Assembly: GCA_002345215.1 (NCBI GenBank)
Contig: DDVH01000022.1
Span: forward strand, 134,677-198,676
Length of the DNA stretch: 64,000 bases
Source: Anaerolineales bacterium UBA2317
GTDB lineage: Bacteria; Chloroflexota; Anaerolineae; Anaerolineales; Villigracilaceae
Reading direction: 5' to 3'
Part shown: positions 59,572 to 64,000 of the stretch, piece after piece
How positions within the stretch are numbered: the stretch's first letter is position 1
Layout: every line of letters begins with the position of its first letter
The notes under the pieces: generated by a model
What the model saw: the letters and a program-made list of their open reading frames with translations, nothing else
Databases searched by the model: none
Told to the model about the DNA's origin: nothing
Made by a program: the position numbers and the translations under genes

Positions 59572-61014
59572 ATGGAACACAAACTTTGGATTGATGGTAA
59601 GTGGCAAGAGTCAAAGGGTGGCAAGATGATGGCAATTGAAGACCCTGCAACTGGCAAGACAATTGCAGAAGTTGTAGATGCCAGCCGTGAAGATGTAGAC
59701 CGTGCTGTGCAAGCCGCAAAGACTGCTTTTTATGATGGACGTTGGTCGAAGAAATCCCCGGGTGAACGATCCAAGTTGATTTGGAAACTTGCAGATGTGA
59801 TTGAAGCAAACAGTGAAGCGATTGCAAAACTTGAATCAGAAAATACAGGCAAACCGTATGCATTCGTCAGCCTCGGCGGTGATATTCCGTTTGCAGTAGA
59901 TAACTTACGCTTCTTTGCAAGTGCCGCGCGTGATACACATGGTTCACATGCAGGCGAATTTATGCCGGGCTATACATCTATGTATCGCCGTGAACCGGTA
60001 GGCGTTGTCGGTCAAGTGGCGCCATGGAATTATCCGTTTATGATGGCGGCTTGGAAAATTGGTCCTGCACTTGCGGCAGGTTGTACGATTGTATTGAAAC
60101 CTGCTCCCGGTACGCCTCTCACTACTCTTATGCTTGCTGACTTCATCAAAGAAGCAGGCATTCCTGATGGCGTTGTCAACATCGTCACTGGCGGAAATGA
60201 TACAGGTCAAGCCATTGTTGAACATCCAGATGTTCGCATGGTCAGCCTCACAGGTTCTACTGGAACGGGCAAGAAAATTATGAAGACCGCCGCAGATACA
60301 TTGAAGCGTGTGCATCTTGAACTCGGTGGTAAAGCACCGTTCATTGTGTTTGATGATTCTGATCCTGAACTTGTCGCGGCGAAAGCATCAATGGCGGCGA
60401 CGCTCAACACGGGTCAAGACTGTACGGCGGCAACTCGTTTGTATGTTGAAAAAAGCAAGTTGAAGGTCATGCAAGAAGCGGTTGTCGAAGCGGTGAAAAA
60501 TGTCAAAGTGGGGTTGCCATTTGAAGATGGAGTCCAAATGGGTCCATTGATTTCAGGCATTCAAAAAGAACGTGTGGCAGGTTTTGTTGAGCGTGCCAAA
60601 GCATCTGGCGCAAAAATCTTAACAGGCGGTGGCACACCCAAAGGTTTTGATAAAGGTTATTATTTCGAGCCGACTGTGATTGCCAACGTGCAACAAGATT
60701 CTGAAATTGTGCAACAAGAAGTTTTCGGACCTGTGATTACGGTGCAAGAATTTTCAGATGAAGCCGATGCATTGAGTAAAGGCAATGATGTGTTGTACGG
60801 ACTTGCGGCTTCCATCTTCACTCGCGACATTGGACGTGCCATGCGCATCTCTTCTGAGTTGGAATTTGGTACCGTGTGGGTGAATGACCATTTGCCTTTA
60901 ACATCTGAAACACCACATGGTGGTTTCAAACAATCAGGTTTCGGCAAGGACTTATCTGCCGAAGCCATTGGCGATTATCAAATCACCAAACATGTGATGA
61001 TTGCACAAAGTTAA
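59572..61014 (+). CDS. Gamma-aminobutyraldehyde dehydrogenase-like enzyme (paralogue 2)
   Basis: 480 residues, same length as the enzyme at 56455 and alike along its whole length. Same catalytic surroundings: NTGQDCTAATR (Cys near 284), HLELGGKAPF (Glu near 250), SETPHGGFKQSGFGKDLS. The main differences lie in the N-terminal third (YAFVSLGGDIPFAV against YKFLSLASDVPFTV). Silent base changes are many, so the duplication is not recent. It may take a different aminoaldehyde, for instance 3-aminopropanal from spermidine. GAGGAG precedes the ATG. Confidence 0.9.
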   Translation: MEHKLWIDGKWQESKGGKMMAIEDPATGKTIAEVVDASREDVDRAVQAAKTAFYDGRWSKKSPGERSKLIWKLADVIEANSEAIAKLESENTGKPYAFVSLGGDIPFAVDNLRFFASAARDTHGSHAGEFMPGYTSMYRREPVGVVGQVAPWNYPFMMAAWKIGPALAAGCTIVLKPAPGTPLTTLMLADFIKEAGIPDGVVNIVTGGNDTGQAIVEHPDVRMVSLTGSTGTGKKIMKTAADTLKRVHLELGGKAPFIVFDDSDPELVAAKASMAATLNTGQDCTAATRLYVEKSKLKVMQEAVVEAVKNVKVGLPFEDGVQMGPLISGIQKERVAGFVERAKASGAKILTGGGTPKGFDKGYYFEPTVIANVQQDSEIVQQEVFGPVITVQEFSDEADALSKGNDVLYGLAASIFTRDIGRAMRISSELEFGTVWVNDHLPLTSETPHGGFKQSGFGKDLSAEAIGDYQITKHVMIAQS

Positions 61015-61017
61015 AAA

Positions 61018-61065
61018 AGAGACTAGAGATTGGAGATTATTTACAGTCTCCAATCTCTAGTCTCT
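61018..61065. terminator. Bidirectional terminator between convergent ALDH genes
   Basis: Perfect 19-bp arms AGAGACTAGAGATTGGAGA and TCTCCAATCTCTAGTCTCT around TTATTTACAG, right after a plus-strand A-tract. The arms and the bases after them (AATTACTAATTACT) have a 7-bp period. Confidence 0.85.
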
Positions 61066-61074
61066 AATTACTAA

Positions 61075-62646
61075 TTACTTTGTCGTCACTGACTCAGGCT
61101 TGATATTAGAAGAAGTTGTTTCTTTCTTTCCTTTTCGCAAAAATTGTGAAAGCGTTTCCCATTTTTGTTTGAGGGTTGTTCCATATACTACACCCATAAT
61201 GGCAACACCTAATTCATAATTGCCGAGGTTGCGCACAATGGTAGCAACATCCCATTTAAGAGGAATCCCGCCAATGGCATAACTATAAGGATGAGTAAAT
61301 TCTAAAATGCCTTCTCGTCCATGCGTGGTTCCAATACCAGATTCTTTAACACCGCCAAACGGTAACATTGGAATCCCAAATTGAGCAATGCTGTCGTTGA
61401 TAATTATAGAAGAGGCTTGAATTCTATCTGCAACTCGTTTCGCTCTGGTTAAGTCTTTGCCATATACTGAAGCACCAAGCCCAAGCGTACTGTCATTAGC
61501 GAGGCGAATCGCTTCTTCTTCATCTCGCACTTTCATAATCGGCATAATCGGACCAAATGTTTCTTCTCGCATGACTTTCATGGAATGGTTTACATCTACC
61601 ATCACCATTGGTTTGTAGAAAGCACCACCTTCTTTTCCGCCGCAAAGTACACGCGCACCTTTATCAACGGCATCTTTTATATGGTCATCAATAATTTGAA
61701 CTTGACGCGGATCTGTAACTGGACCCATAAAATATGGGCTATTCGTATCTAAAGTAAAACCTGTGTGAATCTCTTTGGTGTTTTGAATTGCAGCATTCAC
61801 AAATTCATCATACTTGGATTCAACTACATACACTCGTTCTACAGACATACAAGCTTGACCTGCATTATAGTGAGCGCCCCAAGTTGCCCAACGTGCCGCA
61901 GCTTCAATATCTGCATCTTCAAGCACAATGACCGGGTCTTTACCACCTAACTCAAGTGTGACTGGAATTAAATTCTCTGCCGCGGCTTGCATAATTTTTT
62001 TGCCAGTGGTGGTAGAACCTGTCACAAATATATAATCAGGTTTACTGTTTACCAATGCTGCTCCCACTTTTCCATCTCCATGCACCACGCGGACAAACGG
62101 TGCAAGTTCAGGAAGGCTTTTGAATAATTTTTCAATTAATTCACCGACAGCAGGCGTCACTTCAGATGTTTTCAAAACCACAGTGTTGCCTGCCAGCAAT
62201 GCAGAAAACATCGGCGTTAGTGAAATTAACAAAGGATAATTCCATGGCGAAATGACCACCACCACACCATGCGGGCGATGCTCAACAATACCTTTCTTAA
62301 AAAGATACAGCCCAGAGGAAACCCGTTCAGGCTTTAGCCATCTTGGTGCGTTCATTCTGTTTTGAGCGAGCATATCAACAGAAACGAATAATTCGATTAA
62401 ACTATCCTGACGGTTCTTACCTGTATCCTGACTAACAATCGTAGAAATTTCGTCTCGTTTTTCAATCAATAAATTTTGAAACTTCTTAAGGATTTTGCAT
62501 CGTTCTTTTACAGATTTTCCACTCCACACAGGAAATGACTGGCGCATCTCTTCTACGGCTTGTTTCACTTCTTCAGGTGTTGTCATGGTCACTTCACCAA
62601 ATTGTGTACCTGTGGCTGGATTTGTAAAAATAAGTTTTTCTGTCAT
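61075..62646 (-). CDS. Aldehyde dehydrogenase with C-terminal hydrophobic tail (class 3/fatty-aldehyde type)
   Basis: 523 residues from ATG 62646 (MTEKLIFTNPATG), with AGGAAC upstream; ten more residues in the longer frame are unlikely. Catalytic C266 in HYNAGQACMSVERVYV, E232 in TLELGGKDP, HGVVVVISPWNYPLLISLTPMFSALLAGNTVVLK. After about 470 comes a stretch with a weakly hydrophobic segment (LGVAIMGVVYG) and a Ser/Thr/Lys-rich tail, as in membrane-attached fatty-aldehyde dehydrogenases. Substrate probably a long-chain or bulky aldehyde. It is convergent with the ALDH at 59572 and divergent from the following aminotransferase. Confidence 0.87.
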   Translation of the reverse strand: MTEKLIFTNPATGTQFGEVTMTTPEEVKQAVEEMRQSFPVWSGKSVKERCKILKKFQNLLIEKRDEISTIVSQDTGKNRQDSLIELFVSVDMLAQNRMNAPRWLKPERVSSGLYLFKKGIVEHRPHGVVVVISPWNYPLLISLTPMFSALLAGNTVVLKTSEVTPAVGELIEKLFKSLPELAPFVRVVHGDGKVGAALVNSKPDYIFVTGSTTTGKKIMQAAAENLIPVTLELGGKDPVIVLEDADIEAAARWATWGAHYNAGQACMSVERVYVVESKYDEFVNAAIQNTKEIHTGFTLDTNSPYFMGPVTDPRQVQIIDDHIKDAVDKGARVLCGGKEGGAFYKPMVMVDVNHSMKVMREETFGPIMPIMKVRDEEEAIRLANDSTLGLGASVYGKDLTRAKRVADRIQASSIIINDSIAQFGIPMLPFGGVKESGIGTTHGREGILEFTHPYSYAIGGIPLKWDVATIVRNLGNYELGVAIMGVVYGTTLKQKWETLSQFLRKGKKETTSSNIKPESVTTK

Positions 62647-62739
62647 GGGTTGTTCCTGTTTTATAAAGTACCGCAATTATAAACCTTTCTAAATATTTAG
62701 TAACATTTTATAAAATCTCAAAATAAAAAAGGATGTTTT

Positions 62740-64000
62740 ATGGCAAATCAACTCTATCAAGAAAATTTCCCACATATCACCCCAGCCTGGAGTCGTATCT
62801 TTAACTTCGTGGCAGAACGTGCCGAAGGTTCATACATCTACACCGATGACGGCAAAAAGCTCTTAGATTTCACGAGTGGAATCGGCGTCACAAACACCGG
62901 GCATTGTCACCCGAAAGTCGTTGAAGCGGTGCGTGAGCAGGCAGGTTCATTTCTCCATGCGCAAATCAACATTGTCATTCATAAACCGATTTTGCAATTA
63001 ATCGAAGAACTTCGCAAAGTTGTGCCTGCTCCAATCGATTCGTTTTTCTTTGCAAATTCTGGCGCAGAAGCGGTGGAGAATTCTGTCAAAATTGCTAAAG
63101 CAGTGACTGGCAGACAAAATGTGATTGTCTTCAACGGTTCATTTCACGGACGAACGCACGCTACTATGGCACTGACGACATCCAAAACAATTTATCGTTC
63201 TGGATTCGCGCCTCTTCCTTCTGGGATATATGTTTCGCCATTCCCTTATGCTTTTAATTTAGGGATGACAGAAGAACAAGCTAGTGACTATGCTTTGAAT
63301 CAATTGGAATATTTGCTCGCATCACAAACTTCGCCGAAAGAAACCGCCGCCATCTTAATTGAAACGATATTAGGTGAAGGTGGTTATATTGCTCCACCAA
63401 AATCTTTTATGAAAGGCTTGCGCGAAATTTGTGATAAGCATGGCATCATGTTGATTCTTGATGAAGTGCAATCAGGATTTGGACGAACGGGCAAATGGTT
63501 TGCATTTGAACATTATGATATCTTGCCAGACATTATGACTGTCGCCAAAGGAATCGCTTCGGGCTTGCCTTTATCTGGTGTTTTTTCACGCACAGATATT
63601 ATGAAAAAACTTGAAACAGGCTCTGTTGGCGGAACGTATGGCGGAAATGCAATTTCTTGCGCCGCTGGAGTTGCTACTATCCGCGCACTGCGTGAAGAAA
63701 AAATGATAGAGAATGCCGCCGAAAAAGGAATCCAATTAATGACTGGCTTGCGAAAATTGCAAGAAGAATATCCGCAAATTGGTGACGTGCGCGGAAAAGG
63801 TTTAATGGTTGGCACAGAATTTATCGTAGATGGAAGCCAAGTGAAAGCCAAGCAATTGGTAAAAGATGTGATTCACTCTGCCGAAGAAAAAGGTTTGTTA
63901 TTGCTTTCCTGCGGAACCTATGACAATACTTTACGCTGGATTCCACCTTTGAATGTCACCACTGAACAAATCAATGATGGTTTGAAGATATTTAGTGAGT
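62740..64000 (+). CDS. Class III aminotransferase, 4-aminobutyrate aminotransferase-like (partial, 3' end outside window)
   Basis: An open frame from ATG 62740 (MANQLYQENFPHITPAWSR), with AAAGGATG upstream, runs 420 codons to the window end without a stop. Motifs: FFFANSGAEAVENSVKIAKAVTGRQ, FNGSFHGRTHATMALT, ILIETILGEGGYIAPP, LILDEVQSGFGRTGKWFAFEHYDILPDI and the PLP lysine in MTVAKGIASGLPLSGV. These match GabT-type omega-aminotransferases. It would convert GABA to succinate semialdehyde, completing the route from putrescine. The last visible residues, VTTEQINDGLKIFSE, suggest only a few codons are missing. Divergent from the ALDH at 61075. Confidence 0.88.
   Translation, partial: MANQLYQENFPHITPAWSRIFNFVAERAEGSYIYTDDGKKLLDFTSGIGVTNTGHCHPKVVEAVREQAGSFLHAQINIVIHKPILQLIEELRKVVPAPIDSFFFANSGAEAVENSVKIAKAVTGRQNVIVFNGSFHGRTHATMALTTSKTIYRSGFAPLPSGIYVSPFPYAFNLGMTEEQASDYALNQLEYLLASQTSPKETAAILIETILGEGGYIAPPKSFMKGLREICDKHGIMLILDEVQSGFGRTGKWFAFEHYDILPDIMTVAKGIASGLPLSGVFSRTDIMKKLETGSVGGTYGGNAISCAAGVATIRALREEKMIENAAEKGIQLMTGLRKLQEEYPQIGDVRGKGLMVGTEFIVDGSQVKAKQLVKDVIHSAEEKGLLLLSCGTYDNTLRWIPPLNVTTEQINDGLKIFSE

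Noticed and set aside
59327..59863. 178-codon antisense frame over two ALDH genes
   Set aside because: Low-complexity Leu/His/Gln product with no ribosome site, lying opposite well-supported genes; a shadow frame.

Overview
The window looks like a chromosomal segment of a member of the Chloroflexota, most probably class Anaerolineae. This is inferred from gene content and style: a Tad pilus core without an outer-membrane secretin, a fused transaldolase/glucose-6-phosphate isomerase, membrane mannosyltransferase-like (GT39/GT87) proteins, TolB-type propeller lipoproteins with a Thr/Pro-rich linker, and many short palindromic and tandem repeats between genes. G+C is moderate to low (around 40 percent by eye, not computed). 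No rRNA, tRNA, CRISPR array or replication origin was seen.

Layout. 1-5.2 kb (minus strand): a partial unknown gene, a CoxE-like VWA protein with a MoxR AAA ATPase, aspartate ammonia-lyase and a SnoaL-like protein. 5.2-10.5 kb: a GT4 glycosyltransferase, a small Cys-rich protein, a radical SAM enzyme, an Lgt-like/TlpA-like pair and a TolB-type propeller gene broken by an in-frame stop. 10.7-16.7 kb (plus): a DMT permease, a GNAT acetyltransferase and three membrane glycosyltransferase-like proteins. 16.7-24.4 kb: a NarL/DegS-type two-component pair followed by cpaB-cpaE-cpaF-tadB-tadC. 24.4-33.4 kb: comF, hibernation factor, DUF429, transketolase, rpiB, four-helix-bundle protein, tal-pgi, a REP-associated tyrosine transposase (RAYT) and a pterin carbinolamine dehydratase. 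33.5-36.3 kb: an orphan membrane protein, a PPOX-fold protein and a GH36-type galactosidase.

36.5-50.1 kb and 56.4-64 kb form a polyamine/amino-acid catabolic region. It holds two Lrp regulators, the PotABCD polyamine transporter, four class III aminotransferases, methylmalonate-semialdehyde dehydrogenase, four further aldehyde dehydrogenases and a saccharopine-dehydrogenase-family protein. The likely flow is uptake of putrescine/spermidine, transamination to aminoaldehydes, oxidation to GABA or beta-alanine, a second transamination, and oxidation of the semialdehydes into central metabolism. Between the two halves sit a cNMP-domain histidine kinase, a type III restriction-modification system and a 103-residue orphan protein flanked by tandem repeats.

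The most notable signals are: (1) a (AACC)9 tetranucleotide tract inside the type III mod gene, where a change of one unit in either direction gives an immediate stop, so mod (and the overlapping res) is very probably phase variable; (2) a RAYT gene next to, and containing in frame, the same family of palindromes that is scattered in the window; (3) a second family of paired REP-like elements, several nested inside another repeat and several placing their edge at a start codon; (4) degenerate tandem arrays with 7-, 8- and 9-bp periods between genes and, twice, inside coding sequence; (5) a recurring leaderless promoter layout (-10 hexamer, six or seven bases, ATG).
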